Positions 8,241-16,030 of a stretch of 17,231 nt of DNA are shown in pieces. The notes under the pieces are model-generated. The model had not been told where the DNA came from. It ran no database searches and worked only from the letters and a program-made list of their open reading frames with translations. The translations under genes were made by a program, and so were the position numbers. The DNA lies in contig CALGVO010000181.1 of the NCBI GenBank assembly GCA_937930135.1, positions 1-17,231 on the forward strand. Reading direction: 5' to 3'. This DNA comes from an uncultured Synechococcus sp. (GTDB lineage Bacteria; Cyanobacteriota; Cyanobacteriia; PCC-6307; Cyanobiaceae). Every line of letters begins with the position of its first letter. The first letter of the stretch is position 1.

Positions 8241-9053
8241 TCAGATCAGGCCACCGAGAGCGGAACGCTGCTGTGAATAGATGAGCCCATGCAGGGCCGG
8301 ATCCTGCATGTAGCGGAGGATTCGCGCCGGATAGTCGAGCTTGCCGTTGTGAAGATAGGCCAGGGTGGCGATCGCCTTCGCCTCCATCGGTGAACGGCTG
8401 GCGATCAGCGGCGAGCGGGTGGAGAAGCCGAGTTCGGCCTTGAGACGCGCCATCTTGCCGGCGAGCAGCGTCACATTCGATTCGGGATCGAGCAGCAACT
8501 CGCGAGCCGCAGCGATGTCGGCATCGCTGGGTTCCGGCGGCAATTTGCCCTGATGGATGAGTTCGCTGATGCCAAGCTGGGCCGGGCCCAGGGTGCTCAC
8601 CAGGCCGGAGTGGGCCACGAAGGGAAGACCCTCGCCAGGTTTGGAGTGTTGGATCTCGTCGTAGAGGATGCCGCTGATCAGCATCGGATTCAGCCGCAAC
8701 CGGTTCGATTCCCTCAGGATCACCGGTTTCAGCTCCCTGAGACGAAGGAGCGTGTTGGCGCGTAGCGGCTCGAGCTGATCGACGCCGCGAGTGAACAACT
8801 GGGCGAGGGGGGTCTGGGGGCCGTGGACCCCGAAGCGCCGCTGCAGATAGGCCAGTTCCTCGGCCGAGAAGTCCGTGGGTTCCGCTTCCGGTCGCAGGGT
8901 CCGGGGCGTGGTCAGCCCCTCAGCGGCAGCGATGGGCAGAGGTTGGGGCTGGCGCAGGGACTGCAGGAGCTGAACCAACACCAGAAGGGCCACCAGGGGT
9001 GACCAGACAAGCGGAAGGGCCAGACTTCGCAGATGAAAACGCAACCGTTCCAT
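8241..9053 (-). CDS. Putative membrane-anchored SLT-type lytic transglycosylase-like protein
   Basis: A 270-residue protein with an N-terminal hydrophobic segment (about 13-31) that acts as an anchor or uncleaved signal, a variable linker, and a helical domain. The order of motifs follows the soluble-lytic-transglycosylase lysozyme fold: RLRLNPMLISGILYDEIQ (117-134), where Glu133 sits where the catalytic Glu is expected; STLGPAQLGISEL (153-165) in place of the usual 'GAMGLMQ' segment; DPESNVTLLAGKMARL (189-204), like the 'DP--NI--G--YL' segment; and ATLAYLHNG (229-237), like the 'AYNAG' segment. The usual ESGF is absent (YDEIQH is present), so it is a divergent member. From memory it resembles DUF1402-type proteins, but I could not test that. 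It probably cleaves or binds peptidoglycan glycan strands in the periplasm. It faces the amidase tail to tail and diverges from pgi. Confidence 0.68.
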   Translation of the reverse strand: MERLRFHLRSLALPLVWSPLVALLVLVQLLQSLRQPQPLPIAAAEGLTTPRTLRPEAEPTDFSAEELAYLQRRFGVHGPQTPLAQLFTRGVDQLEPLRANTLLRLRELKPVILRESNRLRLNPMLISGILYDEIQHSKPGEGLPFVAHSGLVSTLGPAQLGISELIHQGKLPPEPSDADIAAARELLLDPESNVTLLAGKMARLKAELGFSTRSPLIASRSPMEAKAIATLAYLHNGKLDYPARILRYMQDPALHGLIYSQQRSALGGLI

Positions 9054-9143
9054 GGGCTGACGTTAGCTGGGGTGTCGCAGTTGATGGGCAGGCTGGCCGA
9101 TCATGGATACCTTCGGCTGGTGAGCGACAGCGTTTGACCAGCC
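9054..9143. promoter_or_regulatory. Divergent intergenic region between the SLT-like gene and pgi
   Basis: At 90 bases this is the longest non-coding stretch in the window and must carry 5' signals for both neighbours unless they sit in coding DNA. For pgi, a TTGATG at 9081-9086 is followed after 19 bases by GATACC (9106-9111), a weak sigma-70-like pair. I see nothing convincing for the minus-strand gene. There is no evident hairpin or riboswitch. Confidence 0.3.
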
Positions 9144-10742
9144 ATGAGCTTTCCGGATTTCAGTGCAAGCGATGCCCAGACGCAGTGGCAGCGCTTCTGT
9201 GATCTGCTCTGGTTTCATGATGATCTCGGGATGTGGCTCGATGTGAGTCGCATGCACGTGAACAGCGCCCACCTCGACGCCCTTGCTCCCCAGTTTGACC
9301 AGGCCTTCCAGGCGATGCAGGACCTGGAGGGCGGTGCCATCGCCAATGCAGATGAACAGCGGCAGGTCGGCCACTATTGGCTGCGCCAACCCCAGCTGGC
9401 CCCCAGCCCTGAGGTTGCCGACCACATCAGTTCGGAGATCGATCAGATCGAGCAGTTCGGCAAGGCGGTGATCGCCGGTGAGATCAAAGCTCCAAGCGGT
9501 GCCGCCTTCACCGATGTGCTCTGGATCGGCATCGGTGGCAGTGGCCTTGGTCCCCTGCTGATGATCCGGGCGCTTCAGAACCACGGGGAAGGCCTGCCGT
9601 TTCACTTTTTCGACAATGTCGATCCCAACGGCATGAGCCGGGTGCTGGCTGGCCTGGGTGAGGCGATCAAGACCACGCTCGTGATCACGGTGAGCAAATC
9701 CGGAGGCACGCCGGAACCGCACCTGGGCATGCAGCAGGCCCGCCACCGCCTCGAAGCCAGCGGTGGTGATTGGTCAGGTCAGGCGGTGGCCATCACGATG
9801 AAGAACAGCCACCTCGATCAGCAGGCGCAGCAGGAGGGCTGGTTGCAGCGCTTCGACATGTTCGATTGGGTGGGTGGGCGCACCAGCATCACCAGCGCCG
9901 TGGGCCTCGTGCCCGGGGCCCTGATTGGCGCCAACATTCGTGAATTCCTCGCCGGTGCCGCCCAGATGGATGAGGCGACCCGCCTCGCCGATCTGCGCCG
10001 GAATCCCTCCGCTCTGATGGCCGCCGCCTGGTTTGTGGCCGGTGAAGGCAAGGGCAAGCGCGACATGGTGGTGCTGCCTTACCGCGATCGGCTGGAGGTG
10101 TTCAGCCGCTACCTGCAGCAACTGGTGATGGAGTCGCTGGGCAAACGACTGGATCGCAGCGGTGCCGAGGTGCATCAGGGCATTGCGGTGTATGGCAACA
10201 AGGGTTCCACTGATCAGCACGCCTACGTGCAGCAGCTGCGCGATGGGGTCGACAACTTCTTCGTCACCTTCATCGAAGAACTCACCGATGTGGATGACAT
10301 CCCGGAGATCAACGGCGAGCGCCCAGGCGATTTCCTCGATGGCTTCCTGCAGGGCACCCGCTCGGCGCTCACCGAGGGCGGTCGCCAGAGCATCAGCATC
10401 AGCATGCGCCACCTCGATGCTCGCCGACTCGGTGCCCTGATCGCATTGTTCGAAAGGGCGGTGGGCTTCTATGGCGAACTGGTGAACATCAATGCCTATC
10501 ACCAACCTGGTGTGGAGGCCGGCAAAAAAGCGGCGGCCGCCATCCTCAAATTGCAGGGTGAAGTGGAAGCCCTGCTCGCCGACGGTGTGAGCCGCTCCGC
10601 CGCAGATGTGCAGCAGGCGATCGGTGAGGGTTCCGTGGAGCCGATTTTCTGGATTCTGCGCCACCTCTGCGCCAACAAGCGGGGCTACATCGCCCAGGGC
10701 AGCTGGGACCAACCCGCCTCGTTGCGCTTCAGCAAGGCCTGA
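9144..10742 (+). CDS. pgi: Glucose-6-phosphate isomerase
   Basis: A 532-residue SIS-fold enzyme interconverting glucose 6-phosphate and fructose 6-phosphate, linking the Calvin cycle, glycogen, and the oxidative pentose phosphate pathway. Motifs: WIGIGGSGLGP near residue 128, FFDNVDPNG, VSKSGGTPEPH for sugar-phosphate binding, MESLGKRLDRSG with the likely catalytic Glu330, STDQHAYVQQLRDG with His359 and YHQPGVEAGKKA with Lys461, corresponding to the Glu, His and Lys of characterised isomerases. It starts at an ATG giving MSFPDFSASDAQTQWQRFCD. The length is typical for cyanobacterial Pgi and somewhat shorter than the E. coli enzyme. The TGA is only two bases from the stop of the convergent leuS, leaving no room for a terminator between them. 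Confidence 0.97.
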   Translation: MSFPDFSASDAQTQWQRFCDLLWFHDDLGMWLDVSRMHVNSAHLDALAPQFDQAFQAMQDLEGGAIANADEQRQVGHYWLRQPQLAPSPEVADHISSEIDQIEQFGKAVIAGEIKAPSGAAFTDVLWIGIGGSGLGPLLMIRALQNHGEGLPFHFFDNVDPNGMSRVLAGLGEAIKTTLVITVSKSGGTPEPHLGMQQARHRLEASGGDWSGQAVAITMKNSHLDQQAQQEGWLQRFDMFDWVGGRTSITSAVGLVPGALIGANIREFLAGAAQMDEATRLADLRRNPSALMAAAWFVAGEGKGKRDMVVLPYRDRLEVFSRYLQQLVMESLGKRLDRSGAEVHQGIAVYGNKGSTDQHAYVQQLRDGVDNFFVTFIEELTDVDDIPEINGERPGDFLDGFLQGTRSALTEGGRQSISISMRHLDARRLGALIALFERAVGFYGELVNINAYHQPGVEAGKKAAAAILKLQGEVEALLADGVSRSAADVQQAIGEGSVEPIFWILRHLCANKRGYIAQGSWDQPASLRFSKA

Positions 10743-10744
10743 GT

Positions 10745-13375
10745 TCAGGGCACCAGATTCACCAGCTTCCCCGGCACCACAATCACCCGTCGGGGCGGCT
10801 GACCCTCCAGCCATTTCTGGGCCACATCACTGGCTAGGGCCAGTTGCTCCAGGGAGTCGCGATCCGCATCTGCAGGCACGGTCAGACTTCCCCGCACCTT
10901 GCCTTTCACCTGAATCACCAGCTCGATGCTGTCTTGCACCAGGGCTTCGGGATCGTGACTGGGCCAGGGTTCGCGGTGCACGCTGCCGCTACCGCCGAGA
11001 CGCTGCCAGAACTCCTCGGCCAGGTGGGGGGCAAACGGCGCCAGCAGGCGGATCAGCGCGGAGAGCGCCTCCTGGCGCACGGCCTCGGAGAGCTGCTCGA
11101 GGCGGCCTCCGAGGGCATTGGCGAGCTTCATCAGCTCAGAGATCGCTGTGTTGAACTGCAGCTCCCCGCTCAGGTCCTCGTCGATGGCGGCGATGGCGCT
11201 ATGGACGGCCCGGCGGACATCGCGGTCGACCGTAGTGAGCTCGGAGGGCAGGGGCAGGATTGCTTGGAGTGCCACGCCACATCCGGCGGCCTGATCCACC
11301 AGGCGCCAGAGGCGCTGCAGAAAGCGAAACTGCCCTTCCACATCGGCGTCATCCCATTCCAGGTCCTTTTCCGGAGGTGCCTTGAACAGGATGAACATCC
11401 GGGCCGTATCGGCCCCGTAGCGATCGATCACCGCCGCTGGGTCGACGCCGTTGTGCTTCGACTTCGACATTTTTTCGAAAAGAATCTCCAGACGGCTGCC
11501 GTCGGCTGGATCGCGTGGATCGGCAGGATCGCTCACCTGGGTGCCGGGCACGTAGCGACCGGTGCTTGGGTTGCGATACGTCACCCCCTGCACCATGCCC
11601 TGGGTGAGCAGCCGCTGGAAGGGTTCGCGGATCGTGAGCAGACCGCGATCGTGCAGGGCCTTGGTGAAGAAGCGGGCATAGAGCAGATGCAGGATCGCGT
11701 GTTCAATGCCGCCCACGTAGTGCTGCACCGGCAGCCAGCGCGCAATCGCTTCGGCGCTGAACGGCTTCTCCTGATTGCGGGGATCGGCGAAGCGCAGGAA
11801 GTACCAGGAGGAACACATGAAGGTATCCATGGTGTCGGTTTCCCGCTGCGCGTCGGCACCGCAACAGGGACAGGCCACCGCTTTCCAGCTCTCGAGCTGG
11901 GCCAAGGGCGAACCGCCACGGCCCGATAGCTCCACCGCGCGGGGCAACTCCACCGGCAATTGCTCCCGGGGCACGGGCACGGCTCCGCAGGATGGGCAAT
12001 GGATGATCGGGATCGGGCAACCCCAGTAGCGCTGGCGGGAGATCAACCAGTCACGCAGCCGGTATTGCACCCTCGACCGCGCCCAGCCCTGCTCTTCGCC
12101 AAAGGCAGTGATGGCTGCCTTGGCGTCGTTGGAGGCCAGGCCATCAAACCGGCCTGAGTGCACCAGCACACCGGCTTCGGTCCAGGCTTCACCCAGGGGG
12201 TCAGGACCCTCCTGTCCGGGGGCCTGCACCACCTGGCGCAGTGGCAGTTGATGCCGCCGCGCAAACAGAAAGTCGCGCTGGTCATGGGCTGGCACCCCCA
12301 TGACAGCGCCGGTGCCGTAGTCCGCCAGCACGTAGTCAGCGATCCAGATCGGCAGCGGTTCGCCGTTGACCGGATTGATCACATGGCTGCCGAGCGGCAG
12401 GCCGCGTTTGGGTTGATCCTCCGCCGTGCGCTCGTCCTGGGAGAGGGTCTCCATCAGGTCGCGGAAGGCGGTGACGGCGTCACGCTGGGCCTCGCTGGTC
12501 AGGGCCTCCACCAGGGGGTGGTCGGGAGCGAGCACCACATAACTGGCGCCATACAGGGTGTCGGGGCGGGTGGTGAAGACGGTGATGCGTTCACCTGTCG
12601 TGGGACCGCCCGGCTCGACCACAGCGAAGTCGATTTCTGCTCCGCGGGAGCGACCGATCCAGTTCGCCTGCATGGTGCGCACCCGTTCCGGCCAGCCCTG
12701 GAGCTGATCGAGATCGTCCAGCAGGGCGTCGGCGTAGTCGGTGATCCGCAGGAACCATTGACGCAGTTTGCGTTGCTCCACCAGGGCGCCGGAGCGCCAG
12801 GAGCGGCCATCGCCATCCACCTGCTCGTTGGCCAGCACGGTCTGGTCGATCGGATCCCAGTTGACCGTCGCTTCCTTCTGATAAGCGAGCCCGCCGGCCT
12901 CCAGCTCGAGGAACAACCACTGGGTCCAGCGGTAGTAGTCGGTATGGCAGGTGGCCTGTTCCCGTTCCCAGTCGATCGAGAGGCCGAGCCGATCCAGCTG
13001 AGCTTTCATCTGGGCGATGTTGCGATCGGTCCAGTCGGCCGGATTCACACCGCGCTCGATCGCTGCGTTCTCGGCCGGCAGTCCGAAGGCATCCCAGCCC
13101 ATCGGATGAAGCACCGCATCGCCGCGCATCCGCTGAACTCTGGCGATCACATCGGTGATCACGTAGTTGCGCACATGCCCCATGTGCAGCGTTCCCGAGG
13201 GATAGGGGAACATCGAGAGGGCATAGAAGGCCTTCTGCCCCTCGGCAGGCTCCTCGGTGCGATCAAGCCCGTCGGCCTTCCATTGACGCTGCCAGCGTTC
13301 CTCCAGCTCCAGGGGGGTGTAGCGCTGGCCACCGGGCTGGGCTGGGGTGGAATTCGACGGGGTCGCGGCGGTCAC
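10745..13375 (-). CDS. leuS: Leucyl-tRNA synthetase
   Basis: An 876-residue class I synthetase that charges tRNA-Leu. The HIGH signature reads HMGH (64-67) in [14 protein letters not shown]; the KMSKS loop is intact at 635-639 in [13 protein letters not shown]. Between them lies the CP1 editing domain (about 230-420, with [20 protein letters not shown]), and there are two cysteine pairs, CPSCG and CPCCG, in the region of the bacterial zinc-binding insertion. The C-terminal anticodon-binding helices and the short beta domain with [13 protein letters not shown] [11 protein letters not shown] follow. The start is a GTG at 13375 giving [13 protein letters not shown]; the first in-frame ATG lies within the catalytic domain, so a non-ATG start is needed. 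It lies 77 bases downstream of hfq on the same strand, so they may share a transcript. Confidence 0.97.
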   Translation of the reverse strand: MTAATPSNSTPAQPGGQRYTPLELEERWQRQWKADGLDRTEEPAEGQKAFYALSMFPYPSGTLHMGHVRNYVITDVIARVQRMRGDAVLHPMGWDAFGLPAENAAIERGVNPADWTDRNIAQMKAQLDRLGLSIDWEREQATCHTDYYRWTQWLFLELEAGGLAYQKEATVNWDPIDQTVLANEQVDGDGRSWRSGALVEQRKLRQWFLRITDYADALLDDLDQLQGWPERVRTMQANWIGRSRGAEIDFAVVEPGGPTTGERITVFTTRPDTLYGASYVVLAPDHPLVEALTSEAQRDAVTAFRDLMETLSQDERTAEDQPKRGLPLGSHVINPVNGEPLPIWIADYVLADYGTGAVMGVPAHDQRDFLFARRHQLPLRQVVQAPGQEGPDPLGEAWTEAGVLVHSGRFDGLASNDAKAAITAFGEEQGWARSRVQYRLRDWLISRQRYWGCPIPIIHCPSCGAVPVPREQLPVELPRAVELSGRGGSPLAQLESWKAVACPCCGADAQRETDTMDTFMCSSWYFLRFADPRNQEKPFSAEAIARWLPVQHYVGGIEHAILHLLYARFFTKALHDRGLLTIREPFQRLLTQGMVQGVTYRNPSTGRYVPGTQVSDPADPRDPADGSRLEILFEKMSKSKHNGVDPAAVIDRYGADTARMFILFKAPPEKDLEWDDADVEGQFRFLQRLWRLVDQAAGCGVALQAILPLPSELTTVDRDVRRAVHSAIAAIDEDLSGELQFNTAISELMKLANALGGRLEQLSEAVRQEALSALIRLLAPFAPHLAEEFWQRLGGSGSVHREPWPSHDPEALVQDSIELVIQVKGKVRGSLTVPADADRDSLEQLALASDVAQKWLEGQPPRRVIVVPGKLVNLVP

Positions 13376-13452
13376 GGGCAGGGCTCACCTGGGGCGATCG
13401 TGACACAACCGCACACCGCCCCCATGGGCCGCCAGCAGCGAGCGCCTTCGCG

Positions 13453-13674
13453 TCAGCCGAGGGTGCGGATCAAAGCGATGGCGCGGCGACTGAGGAGCAC
13501 CGGTTGGTCACTGTCTGAGCGATTGAGCGCGAGAAATTCCGGGTCCTGCCAGCGCAGGGATCCCTCCAGGCATTGCCCGTCGTTCAGTTCAATGCGAAGC
13601 ACACGGCCCTGTCGCAGCCAGTCCTGGAGCAGTCGCACCCCCGGCAGACTGGGGTCGAAACTGGTGGACTCCAT
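13453..13674 (-). CDS. hfq: Cyanobacterial Hfq-like Sm-fold protein
   Basis: A 73-residue protein starting MESTSFDPSLPGVRLLQDWL, the helix that opens cyanobacterial Hfq, then VLRIELNDGQCLEGSLRWQDPEFLAL (25-50, in two strands) as the Sm1 part and PVLLSRRAIALIRTLG as Sm2. The RWQD stretch is characteristic of cyanobacterial Hfq. The YKHA motif that binds U-rich RNA in enterobacterial Hfq is not present. In Synechocystis the homologue is known to act with the pilus ATPase PilB1 and to be needed for phototaxis, and classical RNA chaperone activity has not been clear. The ATG at 13674 gives the expected N-terminus; a TTG at 13695 would add seven residues. It diverges from dapF with 23 bases between starts, a linkage I recall from other cyanobacteria. 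Confidence 0.87.
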   Translation of the reverse strand: MESTSFDPSLPGVRLLQDWLRQGRVLRIELNDGQCLEGSLRWQDPEFLALNRSDSDQPVLLSRRAIALIRTLG

Positions 13675-13697
13675 CGATCCTGCCGCCGCGAACAATC

Positions 13698-14780
13698 ATG
13701 CTCCAGTTCAGCAAGTATCAGGGTCTCGGCAACGATTTCATCCTGCTCGAGGGGCGCTCGGGAGAGCTGTCTGCGGCGATCTGTGAGCCGGACCCCGCCT
13801 GGGTGCGACGTCTGTGCGACCGCCGCTTCGGTATCGGCGCCGACGGACTCATCCTGGCGCTTCCCCCAGCGGCGGCTGGTGAGTTGCGGATGCGCATCTT
13901 CAACGCCGATGGCAGTGAGGCCGAGATGTGTGGCAATGGCATCCGCTGCCTCGCCCGCTTCCTCGCCGACAGCGACGGCGATGGCGCCGGTCGCACCTGG
14001 CGGATCGAAACCGCCGCCGGAATGATCATTCCCACCCTGCTGGCCGATGGTCAGATCCAGGTGGACATGGGGCGCCCCTGTCTGCTGCCGGAGCAGGTGC
14101 CCACCACCTTGCCGGTCGGGGCTGCGGGCCTGCCGCAGGGTGAGGTGGAGCTGGATGGACACCGCCTGGCACTGGCGGCCGCCGGGATGGGCAATCCCCA
14201 CGTGGTGGTGCCGGTTGACGACCTGGAGCAGATCCCCTGGGAGCGTTGGGGGGCGGCCCTGGAAATGGATCCCCTCTTCCCAGCCAAGACCAACGTGCAT
14301 TTTCTCCAGGTGCTCTCCCCCAGCCGCCTGCAGATCCGGGTCTGGGAAAGAGGTGCGGGCCCGACCCTGGCCTGCGGCACCGGAGCCTGTGCCACCCTCG
14401 TGGCGGCCCACCTGCTCGGTGTGGCGGAGGCCACAGCGGAGGTGCTGCTCCCCGGCGGCCCGCTCACGATCAGCTGGCCGGATCGCTCCGGTTCGATCCT
14501 GATGACCGGTCCGGCAGAGGCGGTGTTTGATGGCGTTCTGGTGCCGGAGCTGGTGCCCGTCGATGTGCCCATCCCTGACGCAGCCCCGGCGAGCTCACTT
14601 GATTGCGCCCGCGACTGCAGCGACACCTGTCAGCAACCGGAGCGCTGTCTGCGGGAGGAAGCGCAGAAGGAGGTGCAATCGCTGCTGTCGTCCATGTCAC
14701 TCGACGCCATGATCAATCTTGCCGGCGAGAGCCTGGAGCAGCGCACGCGGGCGCGGATGGATCGGGATCGTGGTGATTGA
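13698..14780 (+). CDS. dapF: Diaminopimelate epimerase with a cysteine-rich C-terminal extension
   Basis: A 360-residue protein whose first 280 or so residues are a complete DapF, the cofactor-free epimerase that converts LL- to meso-diaminopimelate for lysine and peptidoglycan. Motifs: YQGLGNDFILLEG (7-19), RFGIGADGLI (43-52), FNADGSEAEMCGNGIRCLAR with the first catalytic cysteine (Cys78), GNPHVVVPVDD (165-175), and WERGAGPTLACGTGACA with the second catalytic cysteine (Cys226). The fold ends at GPAEAVFDGVL (271-281). About 78 extra residues follow: a proline-rich linker, four cysteines at 303, 307, 311 and 317 (spacing C-x3-C-x3-C-x5-C), and a polar helix rich in Glu and Arg. DapF is usually about 270-290 residues, so this tail is unusual. 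The stop overlaps the start of the cysteine desulfurase gene. Confidence 0.95.
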   Translation: MLQFSKYQGLGNDFILLEGRSGELSAAICEPDPAWVRRLCDRRFGIGADGLILALPPAAAGELRMRIFNADGSEAEMCGNGIRCLARFLADSDGDGAGRTWRIETAAGMIIPTLLADGQIQVDMGRPCLLPEQVPTTLPVGAAGLPQGEVELDGHRLALAAAGMGNPHVVVPVDDLEQIPWERWGAALEMDPLFPAKTNVHFLQVLSPSRLQIRVWERGAGPTLACGTGACATLVAAHLLGVAEATAEVLLPGGPLTISWPDRSGSILMTGPAEAVFDGVLVPELVPVDVPIPDAAPASSLDCARDCSDTCQQPERCLREEAQKEVQSLLSSMSLDAMINLAGESLEQRTRARMDRDRGD

Positions 14781-15993
14781 GTTCAGCCCAGACCTGGGAC
14801 CCGGTCTTTACCTCGATGCCTGTGCCACCGCGCCTCCCCGGCCTGAGGTGTTGCAGCACATGGCGGCCGTGCAGCGATCGGCCTGGGGCAACGCCTCGAG
14901 CCTGCACGCCCAGGGGCTTCAGGCGGCAGAGCAGTTGGAGCGCTCACGCCTCGAGCTCGCCCAGGCCTTCGAGGCCGATGTGGATGAGGTGATCGTCACG
15001 TCGGGCGCCACCGAGTCGATCCATCTCGCCCTGCTCGGTGTCGCCCGCTGCCAACCTCCAGGACGGCTGGTGATCTCCGCGGTGGAGCATCCGGCGGTGG
15101 AGGCTGCCGCCTCCCGGATGGTGGAGCGGGGTTGGCAGATCGCCCGTTGGCCCGTGGATGAAGAGGGCACCGTTCGCCTCGATCAGCTCGAGACCCTGCT
15201 GGCGCCGCCGACGCGGTTGGTGTCGTTGATCTGGGGGCAGAGCGAGGTGGGAACGCTCCAACCGGTGCAGCGGGTGGGGGAAGCCTGTCGTGCGCGGGGG
15301 ATTCCGTTGCATGTGGATGCCACCCAGGTGGTGAGCCAGGGTCGGCCCGCCTGGCGCAGCTTGCCCGTGGATCTGCTCAGTGCCTCAGCCCACAAGTGTG
15401 GTGGTCCGAAAGGGGTGGGCCTGCTGTTGCGACGCCGGGCTCTCCAGGAGAGGCATGGCCCTATCCAAGCTGGTGGTGGCCAGGAGGGGGGGCTCCGGGG
15501 CGGAACCCAGCCGGTGGCCCTCATCGCCGGGATGGCGCGGGCGATCAGCCTGTTGGAGCCCTGGGTTGATCCGCAGGCGCCTGAGGTCGATCAAGGCCTC
15601 AGCCGCACAGGCGCCCTGCAGCAACGGCGCGATCGGCTCTTGCTGCAGTTGCTCGACCTCGCCCCACTCCAGCTGCTCGGTGCTCCTGTGCAGCGTCTGC
15701 CGCACCACATTGCCTTCCTGGCGACTGATCCAAAAGGGCGACCGCTGCCTGGACGGGCCGTCGTGAGGGCTCTGGCCGCCGAAGGTGTGGCGATCAGCAG
15801 TGGCAGTGCCTGTGCTTCCGGCCGCGATGGCGGCAGCCCGGTGCTGGCGGCCATGGGGATCGCACCGGATTGGTGTCGTTCCGGCCTTCGCCTCAGCCTT
15901 GGCCCCTGGCTCAGCGATGCCGATCTCAACGGTGTGGCAGCACAGGTGCAAGGCGCGCTTGATCGGGTCGCCGCCACGTCGGCGCCGCCTTGA
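14773..15993 (+). CDS. NifS/IscS-type cysteine desulfurase
   Basis: A 406-residue PLP enzyme of the class V aminotransferase fold that removes sulfur from cysteine as an enzyme persulfide, for Fe-S clusters or thio-modification. Motifs: YLDACATAPPRPEV near the N-terminus, TSGATESIHLAL (76-87), the PLP-stacking His106 in AVEHPAVE, HVDATQ (180-185), the Schiff-base Lys208 in SASAHKCGGPKGVG, GGGQEGGLRGGT (234-245), and the loop SSGSACASGRDGGSPV with the catalytic Cys347. The loop length fits group I (NifS/IscS) rather than SufS. I chose GTG at 14773 (MIEFSPDLGPGLYLD); GTG at 14770 is equally possible. The start overlaps the dapF stop by 8 bases, pointing to translational coupling. The paralogue (iscS, nifS or another) cannot be named from the sequence, so I give no symbol. 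Confidence 0.92.
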   Translation: MIEFSPDLGPGLYLDACATAPPRPEVLQHMAAVQRSAWGNASSLHAQGLQAAEQLERSRLELAQAFEADVDEVIVTSGATESIHLALLGVARCQPPGRLVISAVEHPAVEAAASRMVERGWQIARWPVDEEGTVRLDQLETLLAPPTRLVSLIWGQSEVGTLQPVQRVGEACRARGIPLHVDATQVVSQGRPAWRSLPVDLLSASAHKCGGPKGVGLLLRRRALQERHGPIQAGGGQEGGLRGGTQPVALIAGMARAISLLEPWVDPQAPEVDQGLSRTGALQQRRDRLLLQLLDLAPLQLLGAPVQRLPHHIAFLATDPKGRPLPGRAVVRALAAEGVAISSGSACASGRDGGSPVLAAMGIAPDWCRSGLRLSLGPWLSDADLNGVAAQVQGALDRVAATSAPP

Positions 15994-16030
15994 GCCGCAG
16001 TACCCTCCGGCCTGCAGCCTGCATCAGACC

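Noticed and set aside
9774..10814. 346-codon open frame on the - strand antisense to pgi
   Set aside because: Shadow of pgi; composition unlike a folded protein, and it also crosses the end of leuS.
12158..13786. 542-codon open frame on the + strand antisense to leuS
   Set aside because: It lies opposite an unmistakable leuS. The translation is rich in Gly, His and Gln with no recognisable domain, as expected from a GC-rich gene read backwards.
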